Positions 30,201 through 45,200 of a stretch of 64,000 nt of DNA are shown in pieces. Source of the stretch: Congeria kusceri (lineage: Eukaryota > Mollusca > Bivalvia > Myida > Dreissenidae); NCBI GenBank assembly GCA_027627225.1, contig CM051028.1, forward strand, positions 18,185,701 through 18,249,700. Reading direction: 5' to 3'. The translations under genes were made by a program, and so were the position numbers. Numbering within the stretch: position 1 is the first letter of the stretch; every line of letters starts with the position of its first letter. The notes under the pieces were generated by a model. The model did not search any database. It saw only the letters and a list, made by a program, of their open reading frames with translations, and had not been told where the DNA came from.

Positions 30201-33200
30201 GGTCCAACTATCAGTAATGGTGGTGCCTCCATTACCCCTGTCACAGCAGCCTTGAGAATAGCATCGCGCTGGCTTTTGTTACATTTAGCTAAATCCTCGT
30301 CTATAGGTAACCTACAACAGCAGAACGAAAATATATGTAGTTAATGCATTGCATTGTACACATCCATCTGAGATTTTTGCCAAATACATTTTAATATATA
30401 TATAATGTATGTACATAAAACATTGAAGCCACGGACGGTCTAAGTTTTTTAAATGTTAATTCGGTTGGTGCCTAGTTTTGATGGTTGAAACTAAATGATT
30501 TGCTTCTAATAATTTCGCCCCCTTCAAGCTATTGTTAACTGGACAGACTGTTACATAATTTGTGCGGAATTTCGTGTAAACTATGGTTTTGTGTTCATTT
30601 ACAATTTATTTAAATAATATGAATATGAATGACAATTTTAGAACATTCTATTATATGTTGAACTGGCAGCAAGAGGGGGATAGTTTTCGTTATTTAATAC
30701 TATTGCCATTAAACACACAACATCGTCAAAACCAATAGTTTCAATGGCGCTTCTGCGAGATCTAACTGTGGAAAATTTTCAGGCAAAACCAAATGAAGTC
30801 CATCCAGGTTGTCTATTGCTTTATGCATTTTGCACAGGTTTGAGCGATTCAGCTGCATTTGAACCTAAACATAACGCAAAATAGGAGTGTTATAAACAGT
30901 GTTGATTAATTTTTCTAATATCTCAAATCAATGCAAGTATACAAATATTTACTTTAATGAAAACGTAATGATGATATCTGTACTAATGAATTTAATTTAA
31001 ACATAGGTTTACCTCTATCAGTATTTCATTGCTGTTAGAAAAGTCCACATCATTCACAAATGTGTCTGTTAATTGTATAACTATCGAATCCTGTTGTCTT
31101 TTTAAAATAAGCACCTCGTATATGTGAAAATAAATGCAAGACATATTAACATCATTTTATTATAAATAAATAACAAGATAATTGAAAATTCCATTTTTTT
31201 CAAATGAAATGCAATCAGAAGGGTATTTTTGCTTTAAGGTATCCATGTATGAAGTTTTATTACGATAACTAAACTCGTTCATTAGTTATTGAGGTAGAAA
31301 CTGTTTTCTGTTTTAGTAACGGTTACCTTGAACTTGACCCCCCCAAACAGTCCCAAATGAGATTTCAATATAAGGTACGTATATATGAAGTTTCATTAGA
31401 GTATCTCAATTTGTATCGAGGAATTGAACGGAAACTGTATTTCGATTTTTAGTAACGATGACCTTCACCAGGACTCCACCCATCCCATATAAATCTCAGG
31501 TGAGGTCTCGATACAGGTCTCATATAAGATCTCCATTACAATATCCGAATTTGTTAAAAAGTTATTGAGCGGAAACCGTTTTAAGTAACGATGACAAAAC
31601 AGTAACCTTACCACTCCATATGGAAATCCAGGCGAGGTCTTAATTTTAGGTATATATATGTGACGTTTTATTGCAATATCTTGATAACAGTGGCTTTGAC
31701 CTGGACTTCTGCCCTTTTAGTAATCCCAGTGACGTCTTGATAATTATCAGATTTCTATATATGAAATTTTATTACAATTTCTGTATTCGTTCTCGAGGTA
31801 TTGATTAGTATCCATCATTGTTTGAATTTTAGTAACAGTGATAGTGATCGCGTCATCCCATATGCGTTCCCACGCGAGGTCTTGCTATCTGAATATAGAG
31901 TTTAATTGCAAAATCTCAATTTATTCTCTAGTTATTGTTCGGAAACTGCTTCTCTTCTATTTTAGTAACAATGACATTGGCCTTGACCCCACCCACCACA
32001 TATGCAATTGCATGCACGATCTCGCTATAAGGTATCTATGTTTGAAGAATCACTACAATAACTATGACATACTCGATTCTAACGCCGATATCGTGTTTTT
32101 TTTTCGCAATCATAAATAAACTAAATAAAAACTATACATACTCAAATCTAACGCCGATTTTGTTTTCTTCGCAAGCATAAATAAACTAAATAAAGTTCAG
32201 AAGCATTATACCTTTGTTTGCTTGTCATCAATCAATGATCGTATTAAAACGCAATTTGTATCTCGAAAAATCAGCTGCGCAGCTAGCGTGTCCGTCTTGA
32301 AGTCGTCGTTTAGTTTGATGTTTGCATACAGCTCAGCATGCCCTTCGGCCATCATTTCGAAGTTAGTTGCAGCTCAGTCTTCGGATACATGCGTCAAACA
32401 CGTTTTTTTAAATTTCATTGCACATCACAAATCATTCATTATTTTACACACACTTAAAAAAATCAATGAAACCAAGGCTAACAATTTATCACTATAATAA
32501 TACATTGAAAGGAAATAAGCATTACACTCAGCTATCCTCTGTGTACGGTCATATTCCTCTGCAAACAGCAGTTTGTGCATCGCAAGCTTATAATTCTCAC
32601 GGGTTGGTTCTCCAGTTACCTCTGTTGCATATTCATCCGTACTGAGGCTTATCAGTGGATACTTATTCAGAAGATCTTTCTCACCACTGATAGATTGGAT
32701 GCTGTAAAATCATATCATGGGTGAATCATTAAAAATACTTCAAGTATAATTTGTTTTAGCTTTATAAATAGGAATCCTAAATAGGATACAACATGTTTTC
32801 CAACAAGCAAAATATACTTTTAAGATTATTTCAATATGTAAAACATATTGATTACTTACTTTGGAGTAAATGGAATGATTTCAAGGCAGTCTGAATTCCA
32901 TTGTTTTCCGTGGTACGTAAGGTATTCCGACTTAATTTCTTCGATGTCGTCTATCGGTTTCATTGTAACACGCATGGTCTTTTGTACAACTGCACGTCCG
33001 AAATCAAAGTTTACCGTTTGGTGAAATTTGCCGTAACAGAGAGAATTGAAATGAACCTGGATATGAAATATATTTATAAACATTTTGCATGAGATAATGT
33101 ATTATTATATTTCGAATATCCACTCATGTTAGTGTACATCTTAGTCCCACATTTTATATAACAGTATGTGTTATGAAAAAACGGTTTTTACAGAGCTTCT

Positions 33201-36200
33201 GCTAGAACGTTTCGCGCTTGTATGTACGAGATGTAGAATAATGATTTTGATATAGATTTATTTACATGTGTACATTTATTATATACTTGAAAATTCCATC
33301 GCTGAGTGTTTCAATAGCCCATTTCTGACACATATATGGGAGATCAGTAACTGCTTTATCACCTTCGATTATCTCAGAAATGTTGAAATTTTCAGCAGTA
33401 TCACTATCCAGCAAGGATACTTCTTTCAAAGGAATCTAAACATATTGAAATTCAAAGTTATGACTGAATGCAACAGTAACAAATACTCTTTTTATATTAA
33501 TAAATGAATATAATTCATAAGGTAATGCTGCAAAATATATCTCACCAAGCTGTTTATCTTATAGTTCCACGTTTCTTCATACTTCTTTCTACTTGTGCGT
33601 TGTTCAAGATCTTGATCCAAAGTAATTTGGCAACAGTCAATATTCTGGTAAAATGCAAAGATTTTTAAACAATTGCTTTCAGAGAATATACTAACCGTTT
33701 GATTAATAGTGATACTGATCATTCTCCTTAAAAAGTCCATTGAACGTGTCAACATTTTGTTACTGAGATAAGACAATAAAGTTAACGGGACAAATTTGAA
33801 CTGAATATTAATTTATTAAGCGACAGATTCATATTAAAATGTAATAAACTATTAATTGCTCTGCATACAAGTATCTTAAATTGCATTGCCATGAAAATAA
33901 TAATTACTTCAGGAAATCCGTTGAACTCATCGGTAAGCGTTTTTAGCACACTTTGTTTCATCACATTGTTCTGTATGTTTCAACGAACTGGAATAGAAAG
34001 GGAAACAAGTAACAATAATAATTTATAAGTTGAGAAGCATGCTAAATCCACATCATGTATTCTTCTTTGTAAAAAGAGCATTTTATATAGGTGTATGCAT
34101 GCTACTACTGCTGGTGCTGCTGCTACTACTTCTACTACTACTACGTACTACTACGTACTACTATTACTACTACTTCGTACTACAACTACTACTACTACTA
34201 ATGCGTCTTGGCTTGTACAATATATGGCCCGCACACACATATTAACTCTTATATGTTTGGATTTTAACATCAGGTGTGATCTTCACCTTTTAGCTACAGG
34301 ACCGGTTCGTGCACGCAGCACACTGTTCTATAATTGTATTCATTTATGCCGACTTATTTTTAATTCCCCCATGCACGGTAATATTATGGTCTGGACAAAG
34401 AGTTGACGTTTGACATTGAATAGTAACATTGACCTTTCTTCTACAGGCCCGGGTCTTACGCGTGACATGCCGTTTCATAGTTTTATTGCCATACGAGGGC
34501 TGTTTATTTAATACCCGGATGACCGCTATAAGTTTTGATTGAGTAGTACAAGTGTAATACAATTTGGTATAACAAATATCTCAAGTTTTTCGAGTATTGA
34601 TTAATAAAAGATGGAAAGTACCCACGCATAAGATCAGAAATTATGGTTATTATAGTAACCCATCGACGGACACGGTATTGTTTTATCAACTGTAACATGT
34701 TTACTCTTATAGCAATCTGGAATTGTGTCAGCTTTAAGCGGATAAACGTCGGATGACGTTACATATACATCTACGTCGTTACATGCAAAAAAATTGACGT
34801 CTTTAACACATCGCTATTGCAAGTGCATAGTGTTTAATGTCAATGTTTGCATTTGTGTTTTTGCCATGGATTCTGAAATAATTCAAAAACAACGGGTTAT
34901 AATACAGTTTTGTGATAGTACTGGACATAACGCCATTGCAAACGATAAATCTTAAGCAGAAGTCTTTTGGGGAATCCTTAGTTAAGCGAACAACTGTTTA
35001 TACATGGTGTCAACGTTTTATGCTGGAAGAGAATCTACACACGATGATCCGAGACCTGGCCAGCCGAACATCAGGAGTGGACAATTTGCCGTTAGTGAAC
35101 TAATTTGTGGACGATGATCGGGTGGACAATTCGAGAAACAGTGACGTTTTGAGTGGACAAACGTCATAATGTTTTGACGTTGACCTGGGCCGACCCTAGT
35201 TACATGTACATGTTCAACTGTTATTTAAAAGTTGTGAACCCTTGGTGGTATCAATTTGAAATTTTGTATGTGAATACAGAACTGATGTACATTTATTTCA
35301 GTCGTTTTTCATTGATCTACACCCATCACTGTTTAAGATAAAGCGGTCGTCCGGGCATTAAATGAACAGCCCTCGTGTTTACTAAGTCATTTGGCAATCA
35401 TTTCATGCGCGACAGCCTTATGATCTGGACAAAGTATTTGAACCTTGTTCTTGTATGCGACAAATCCTGTCATTAAGATGGTCACTTTTTGCAACGTTAA
35501 AGCAACATAACTCTTTGCATGAGGACAACAAGGCCCAGTTGCAAATTTTCATGACATTGACCTGTTTGTCGTGCGCGACATATTATCTCAACATGGTGAT
35601 TATTTCTGTCCTGCCAAACTTTTGAAAAGTCCTCCATTTCAGACAATATTATGCTCCATACAAAAAATTGACCTTCGGCCATGAATTCTGACCTTGACCT
35701 TTTATAAACAAACATAGGTCATGCACACGACACACCATTTGGTCATTGGGAATAATAATCTAAAGTGATATGAAAATCAGCCATTTAGCAGTTTTGTTAT
35801 GTAGCGGGAACAAAATATGGCTTGACATTATGGAAGAACAGACCGACCGGCATGAATTCATTATAGTAATTGTAATAATAATAAACAACACAATCAATGT
35901 AATATTAATAACATCAACAAAATACACACTTTTTCCAAGCAAGATTATTTTCCTCTGCCATCACCTCTGAGCAGTCTGTAAAGTCAACAATTACTATTGC
36001 ATCTACCATTTCTACGTCCAATGGGAAAATAACAAGATATCAATAGAAGATCAATTCAGTTAACAAATATAGAACTCAAATACGTGTAATGTAATGCTCA
36101 ATAATAATCTCAGTTTAGCAATAGTTATAACATATATACTTGGCCATGGTAAAAACTATGTGCGGAGAACACATTTTAAAGATACGATGACAGCTTTCTT

Positions 36201-39200
36201 CGTTTAACATGTTTTAGTCATGTTTCAGGTTTTCAGCATAATCTAACTCGAAAGTTAACCTTTTGAGTAGGTATATTTTCAAAATAGTTCAAAATTTCAT
36301 TACCTTCATCATCGTCAAATATATCGGTTGTGCAGTCCGTTCTTGTAAAGACGGTTTCGTTTGTATTGGTGCTTTTGTCGTTATAACCAAAATCAAAATC
36401 CATGCCTTTCTCTTCTTTTTCTTCTTCTACTACTTCTTCTTCTGCTGCAGCTTCTTCATCTTCTACTTCTGCTTTTTCGTTTGCTTCTTCGTCTGCTGCT
36501 TCTTTCATTCCTTCTTCTTATTCTTCTTCTGCTTCTTCTTCTTCTTCTGCTTCTTCTTCTGCTTCTTCTTCTGCTTCTGGTTCTTTTTCTTCAGCAGGAG
36601 CGAACCGTGAATATCCCACACTTTAGTTGTTTGAACTTCATTAGGCGGCGTTACAATTTTCGAACAATGATCGTTTTGTTGCAAACCAGACATATCTAGA
36701 GATAAGTTAATCTCTTTGTCTTGTTTGTCTAGGAATCCAGTTTCCATTGGATTTTCTGATGTCTCGTCAAGGGCAGTTTGTACAGTTTTTAACTTAACTA
36801 ACGTTGAAAGATTTGGGTCTGATACGCAACATACAGTATCGTCTCTGTCAATTGTACATTGATTGTCCAATGCATATGCACTTTTATATTGGTATTCTCC
36901 CTTGCTTTGATCAAAGTGTCCAATGATCATGGTTTTCCTAACGTCATCCGCTGTATCGGCTATTTGAACATTGGTTTCATTTTCTGTGTGTACAGCCATG
37001 CTTTCTAGTAAGTCTTTCTCATCATTAGTCGAACAAGATACTGTTTTGTCATGCACAGCACATGCATCATCTATATTAATGGTAAGACGTGTCTCTTGTT
37101 CTTTGGCCCATGCCTTGGTTGTTCTTCCACTGTCAAAACAATTATACACACAATGAACTTAAAATGTTAATAATAAGCATAATTTGTTTATCTAATTTAC
37201 ATTTGGTTACTCGCAAAACGGATGCAAATTTACAAGCATGTGTCTTACAATTACCGGTCGTTACCTGATCGCTATACCATAACTGAATGTCTTCCATGGT
37301 TCAAACTCCAGCAAAATAATAAATATCTTCTCTACAAATACCTTTGCACAGATATGCTTGTGCTGTAAAGAAATTTCATCCATTGTCAAGCTATCATTTG
37401 GTATTAAGCCATCGTCCAGCAATTTTAACGGGTCGTCTGAAGGTTTGCATATTACATAAGTTTCTTCATTGTGTACATCTTTTCGAATGGTGTCCATGAC
37501 GAGAATATGACTGGCAGATCCATTAGGCTGTTCGTGTGTCACAGTATTTAATTTACACCTTTTAGCAGTTTCTACTGGCTTACATTACATATTATCAACA
37601 CATTCATAAAAAAGTACTGTGTTGCAAGGTCAACTTTCGTCACATTTGCAGTATCAATAATGTTATCTTCATTTTCCTTAAATTCTTCTCTACCTTGTTC
37701 CCAATTCATTCCTGGCACGTCGCATTCTGCAATAAAGCATTTTTTTAAATAAAAAACAAACACTGTGCTATAATGAATTTTAGTTTAAGCTTGATATAAG
37801 GTGATATCTTACCGTCTTCAAAAGATTGTCCTTTCTTCCGTGCGTCCGTATTTAACTCTTTCCTTTCTGGGCATATTTCTGAACTGTCTTTCTCTTCCGT
37901 TTCTGTAAGATAGGAATTCCATGCAGAAAATATATACATGTTTTGACATTGGCTGTTACATGCACACATTTATATCTAAATCAATGGAACTATGAAAAAC
38001 TTACCAACGTTATCTTCTCCAGATCTGAAATTCCACTGATGAGTTGCTGTTATTGCTTATCTCTGATTGACTATTAAATGGTAAAGGGAATTATCGTTTT
38101 ATTTATTATTTTACTAACTGTTATTTTACTGGATGTTAATCCCTGTCACACACTATCACACAGGCACACATTCGCACAAAAGCACGTGGTAATGTGTTAG
38201 GTATATTACTGGTTAAAACATTGCGATAATTTTGAAAATAAAAAACCAATAATTTCTCTTTTACGAAAGATAACTTACATTCACAATCGTTGTCCGAGTT
38301 CGGGTCGTATGTTGATTCCGAAAGTTCTGCTTGTTCCTCTGGAATATGAAATTGCAATATAGCCTTGTAAATAATTATGAAATCTACTCTTGAACAATAT
38401 TAAAACTAATAATCAATTCATAAATGCACTGAAGTGAGTGTGTTTGCTATGCAAACTCATTACAATATCTTATAAGATATCAGTGTAGTCACATTGCCAT
38501 AACAAACTTATAAAATTGCCCTAAATATTATTAAGCTAGGAATTATATGGACTCACCATACCCACCTTCAATATTCATTGCTGTGTTTTGTTCTTCATTC
38601 AAATAATCCACATTGGCAAATTCTAGAAAGGCAGATTTGGCCTTATCATATGTGATTTTTCCTATGCGCCGTTTCACTTTAAGAACTGTAAATACAATAT
38701 TGGGTTATTTCAGCTACACATAATTACATTCCTAATATTCAAGGTTGATAGGTGTCATTGTAATAACGGCAATTTGGAAGTTATAAAAAATACCATTATA
38801 CTGGGGGAGCGTAACGTTAAACGCATTTGTAAATACAAAATGATATGGTTGCCTTACGAAATTTATCCAGAACATTGGACAAAGTCTTTCTCAAAAATGA
38901 TAACTTCTAAGTCAACATTTTCGTAGCCAGGCTGTTGCTGCAGTTCCAACACAAAGGGGTGGAAATAGGCAACCAGTTCACCCGATATGTATTCGTTGAT
39001 TAAATCGACAAGAGATTGTAAGGAATAACACTGGATATATAGGCCTATACATTCGTGTCTCACGTCTTCAATATCTCTAGAGTCACCTGAAAAGTGAAAC
39101 ATTATTAATGACAACGTTTGAGAGAACAAAGGTCTTATACGTGTGAATATCAAATAAAAGCCAGAAGGGTAATGATGATAGTAAGTTGATCTTCAAATCA

Positions 39201-42200
39201 ATTATTTTGAGAAGCGAATGTAATGCCATCCTTAAAAAACGTCTGTCATCACCCGGTTCAAATACATTACTATGTATCAATATTATTAACTTTGTATTAA
39301 ATTAGTATAATATGTTTGACAATGTTATTATTAGTGTTAACATTTTATAAAATACAGGTGCTCATTCTGTTCCTATTTTTACAATTCGCGTGTAGAACTT
39401 TTAAAAGAAATTAACAAAAGCAGAACTGAAATTAGTGGACAATAATATCAGACAATAGCTTAAGTATTACCCGTTATTCCTTGCATTGAATGTGTAAGCG
39501 CAGATATCACTGATGTAGGCATGTCATTATTGTTGCCACTGTCTACACCAATCATACGTTTCTGCACGTCAACAAAGCAGTTGAACTACACGAATATCTG
39601 ATAATACAGTTATTATTAACAAACATGCGCACAATGAAATCATTTTCGTACAAGAAATAATTCTAATGAATGACAGATTTCAGTTTGAAGACGTTTTGAT
39701 ATATAAAAATTGTCATTTCAATTTGAAAGTTATAGCAAAAAGATTCCGTTCCCCGTTTTCTACACCAATAACCACAAAACTGACATTGTCGTCATGAAAA
39801 CTTTTTACTTTTTTTTAAAAACAATTATGTTTGACTTAATGCAAATTTCTTACCTGGCATCGGTATTTTGTTCAGCTCAGCATGGTCCCTGGAATGTAAA
39901 TTACACTACCAATTAATAACGTTATAAGAATTTCTGATGCACGTGTTGTCATCAGGAGTCCTTTTTTTTGACGTTCTTAAACTAAGTCTTAGCGTAAATG
40001 CAATCAAACAATATGAATACACTTGTATTACCTTTTCCTATATCTTTTAGTGTTTTTCCGTGTTCTTCCAATGTCTGTAAATATTGATAAAAACTGGTCA
40101 ATAAAGAATAAATGAAGACAAATGTATTATTATGGATACAGATACGTATCGCAAGTGGTGTCTTTATTACGCTGCTAAAAAGGCAAGTCTAATTGTCATC
40201 GCTTAATCTAATCGTCCTAATTCTAACTCAACTGTCATTTATTCTGCAAGACTGTCTCTTGTATGTCCGGTATTTTCGTTTCCGTGCTTGATCCCAAGAA
40301 CTTATGTCTTGAAACTTGAGCATAACAAATTCATACTTATAATAGGTTTCAGTTTGATAGGCATATTATCTTAATATAACCAACATACTAATACTAGTTT
40401 TGCCTTTAAATGATATGATGATTTATCTAAACATAATCAAATATCGGAGTCAAATTAAAATACAATTCATTTTTAGTATTGATTCAGAAAAAAGGAATGG
40501 GTTCAGTTAAAAGGTACACGTTAGTCGTAAACTGCAAAAAAATATATTTACCTTTACGACTGTTTCAAGGAGGGCATTGGTTTTTTCTGTCCGACCTTTA
40601 AGAATGTCAAGGTCTTGTTTATGGACTTTCAGATTTTCCGCCATCTGTCTGATGTAGATTCATAATGTTTGTCCTGCACCACCTTTAAGTCGGCAAGCTC
40701 TTTGTGCAGGTCAAGTTCTTTGCTTAAATCATCACTGTATTCTGAATCTGATTTATTTGAATCTTCGCTGTCCTCTAGATCTTTCAGTTCTTCGTCAATT
40801 TCCTCTTTCCTTTCTGCTATGGCATTTAATTCCATTTTCCTGACGGCAGCATTGTGCTCAGATGAAAGTAGTAGCTTGTCATTCCGCAGCTTCAAATAAT
40901 GGCAAAATGTATGGAAAATATGCAGTGCACTTAACAAATACTTAGTCACCTATGAACAAAAGCTGATGAGTCATATGAACGAAAAAGGTTTGAGTCGAAA
41001 CGGTACTTAATATTACTTATGAGTGATGTGCGTTTTCTTTCATTAATACATGGTCATGTATTTGCATTTTGAAATTTTAGAATAATTTACATATGCATAA
41101 TGAATTAATATACATGTACGAGGGAATATATAAAATAGCATAGACTTTTTTCATATGTTTAGACATAAACTTATTTCATAGAAAAACGTACACGTACATT
41201 AAAAAATCTTGAATATATTTGACATCGATTTACAAAATTTCAGCGATATAGCTATTCTCTGTTAAAAAAATAAGATACACATTTATACTGTATCAATTTA
41301 TATTAATAGTTTTGCTTCAGATACAACTTGCATGATACACAAGTAATAAAACGGTTTATATCTTTAATATACAACATAGTTTTGACTTAAGTTTATACAT
41401 TTGTTTTGCACATAATACAGCTTAAAGGGACTTGTTCACAGATTATCGCATTTTTTTTAGTATGCCATTACATGTCTTAATTTGACAGATTTAAGCATTG
41501 GAACTAAAAAGCTAAAGTACAGTAACAAGAAAAGTATTTAGAAAGAAATAGAAATGAAAAAAAAAGGTTCCATCGTGGTTCGAACCCGGGACCTCCGGAT
41601 TACAAGGCAATCGCCTTACCCGCTAGGCCATTACGACTTCTGTACATCAGTATGCATTATTTACTTTATGTAAGTGTTCCACGGGTTGTCAACAATTTCA
41701 ACGAAAACAGAAACTCTCAACATTATTCCAGCACTTAGCGTAACATACTCTTTATGATTTTATCAATTTCAACTAATGATTACTCATGAACGAAACGGTT
41801 TTCACATTATATTTCTATGTCCGTAGTGTTATTTTGCTCCCTTGTTTACACTGTTCTTTTCTTTTGGGAATCGGAGACAAAAAGTTAAAACATTTGTCAG
41901 TTCGTCAATCTGTGAAAATGTACCTTTAACGTACACTATTTCTTACACAATCCGCAGTTAATGAATAGAATATGTATTTAATTCTCGATTTTAAGCAAAA
42001 TAACATTTATCTTTACGTTGTTTTCTTAAACGATATAGCAAACGCAAAAAACATAATTTACTAACACTAATACCTTTCAGTGCAGAAAGTGTTAATAATG
42101 TTTTTACCTTTTCGATCTCTTCAAGAGATGCTTTTGCATTAATATCAAAAGCCAAAACCGGGTCACTTAAGACGGCCTTTATTGAATTGAACACATCGTC

Positions 42201-45200
42201 CAACATTTTATCCTCAACTTCCAGTTTACTGGAGTGTAGAAGCCAGTTTCGTGACTTTATCATCTATAACAAACATAAAACGTACTAGTAAATATAAACA
42301 TCCCAATATAAAGCTAAATTATAACATTCAGCTAAATTATAACATAGCGAGTTCTTCGATAACAATTTTAATAATTAGTTTATTAATTATTACTGTTTTA
42401 TTAAAATTATGGTGGTAAAGCGTCTGCAATTAGAGAAGATAATGTATATGAACATTAAACCAAGGAAAACAGATCAAAAAGACCCGCAAAACTGTATTAT
42501 GCATTTACCTCTTCTAACGCATGTGCTTACGAAAACGTTTGCCTTATCTCTGTGTTATTCAAACAAATGCTTAGCAATCCTGACGCATCGATGGAGATTG
42601 CTGACCCATTGCCAAAGAGTCCTGTGCCGTGTGTGAAACACTTGCCGAATTCCCAATGGTCTTGAAACCACTGTCTAATATCAGAATTTTTCCAGTTAGG
42701 TTGACTGAAGAAATGTCTGACAATTGTAAACTCTAACATTTGTCCACATGCCCCACTCTGTGGACATTTTCGCTTGCCCTCAGACTTTACACAATTGCAC
42801 ACTTGTTTTGACTTTTTCTGAGGACATTTAGTTTTATCATGATTAGGAAGCAGATTGTCGATGGTGCACGCGCTGCAAGAGTATTTTGGCTTTAGTTTGC
42901 ATTTTCGCTCGACCATCAACAGCGGCATTTGTATTGATCTTGGATTTTTTCGTCTACAAAATCTTTTAACCCATCGTGGAGGTATCGAAGACACATGCAG
43001 CACTTCACCCAATTTTTAAAATAGCCATTCTGATACAGTAGGCAGTCTGACATGACTAAGGCTGAAAGAGCAAACAGCAGCATTAGTAATAATTATGTAA
43101 TGATATAAACATTTCAATGTTTAAAGTAATCAATACATTAAACTGTATTTGCTAACTCCTATTATTCATTCATTTCATAATTTAATTATGCTTTCTAAGG
43201 GTAATCTGCCTTTAAAGAGTTAAAACAAGTCTACATTTGCATCAATAAATCATGTTTACAGTATTACAATTAAAATGAAACATTTTCATTTAATAACTTA
43301 TATAATGATAGTCAACATCAGGAAGCGGATAAAGAACAACTTTTTTATTTATTGTATTATTTTTTATGTATAATTAACGTGTGATTAATAACTAAAGTAT
43401 CATGAAAAGAAAACTGTTTTTCCTTGTCTCATGAACTCTTTGTTAGTGTGTGTAAGTGAAACGAAAATTAAGTACTTTATGGAAAACGAATAACCTCATT
43501 AGCGAACATGTGTTGTTTTGTTTTGTGGTTTTTTGTATTATTGGTGTGCCCATTTATGTTAAAGATATTGATATTTTAATGTTTATTCAGAAACTTTTAT
43601 AAGTTAACAAACAAGTTTTAAGCACGCATTTAAATTACACAAACATATCAACAATTTACCAAAGTGGACAATGTAAACTAGTTTAGTTTTGTGTTGTTCC
43701 ATTTGTTCCATTTGTGTTGTATTAAATCAATTCATATAGCCATCAATAATGACAATCGAAAGATTGTTATTTTGTAACTGTTTTATGCTATGTTTGTAAA
43801 TGTACATTGATAATTATGTGTTTGACATACTTTACCAAAATCTTTATTATACAGTTATAGCGTGTTTCAATATACGACATCGAAAGCAGTCATTTTTCTG
43901 TCACTGTTGCAGGTTATATGATTCACAACATACTTCTAATCCGTTAATCTTAATTTTGAGAAAGTTTAGAGCAAAACACAAATTCGTTTTTAAAATATAT
44001 TTTCTCACCTGCATAATATTAATTTCATTAAATATGTTTACAATTAAATGCAAAGTTTCTATTCCGTTTACAGCCATTTTAAAGAATTGGGTCACGAGAT
44101 AATTTGGACGACGCAATTGGCCAATGATTACATAATTATTTATATTTAAAAACACGACATAGTGTGCATGCATACGTACCTGCGCTCATACATTGGTTGG
44201 TTTTACACACATTATTTAAAGCGGCGTCGTACTTTAGAACTGTTTAATCGGACATCAATGTATACTTACAAAAACAGTTAATACTATAGACTAATGAAAC
44301 CTTTTGTACAAAAGGTATTTTTGCAAATAACAATTTTGTATCAAATTCAAATGAAGCTCTCAGACGTTCTATCTTATTCTGAGAATGATCCTCCAATAAA
44401 TATTTTCCTCCAGCAGAGGAGCGGCAGACTGACCCAGGGGAATTTGACTAACTTTATTTGTTGTGGTCTAATTCCCCACACTAGAGCCAAGCTTTTTTTA
44501 TAAATCCCGACTGTGGGAGATGCCTAATTGGTGTATCTATTGGCTCGGGTAGCCAATATTATCGGAACCTAAAATCCGACCTAATATATAGGAATAATGA
44601 AACTCCAGAGACATCACCAGGTGAGAAACCCTATTACCATCCGCTAGTCCTTTATTTGAGGCGAGTGACCAATTGCCTACTACAATACAGGACAATACAT
44701 ACAACACAACACAAAACATAAAAATGATTAAAGCTGGGGTCACCGCCTTGGAATGGTCAATGCAAATCATTGTTGGTTTCAACCGGTTTAAAGGCTTGCC
44801 GAACCTCACACTTAGCCCAGAATTTATCACAATACACGCACTTGTAAATAACCTCAGAGCATTGGAATTCAAATTAAATAGAAATAAAAGAGAATATTAA
44901 TTCAATTGAATTACAATTTAATAACTCAGTGGTTTAACGTTCACAAGAGCAACAGAATTACAACTTTCTGAGGCACGATGAAATGAAGTAAATACAATTA
45001 TCAGCTAAATCCCTGCTTGTTGAAAAAGTATATTTCCCCAGGACCCGGAATCATTCGACGTATCAAATGTCCGCCTGTCGAGAATCGCTTTTAGTCTAAA
45101 GTCCCGTAAATGCCCGTAACTACCCCCCCCCCCCAATTTTCATAGGAGCATGAAAGTTAACAACCTAGCCATGCGGAACACGTGTAATTAAAATATGAAC

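Noticed and set aside
34030..34406. Leu-, Tyr- and Thr-run ORFs
   Set aside because: Generated by the CTA triplet repeat.
36263..36699. Plus-strand Phe-, Leu- and Ser-run ORFs
   Set aside because: Mirror images of the minus-strand Lys/Gln and Glu/Ala purine tract, which has exon borders and phase support.
39854..39888. 35-bp exon ([11 protein letters not shown]) with good splice sites
   Set aside because: Phase agrees with neither neighbour; mentioned only as a weak candidate.
41566..41634. Functional tRNA-Thr gene
   Set aside because: The B box is perfect but the anticodon stem does not pair, and it lies inside an inverted-repeat element. Called tRNA-like instead.
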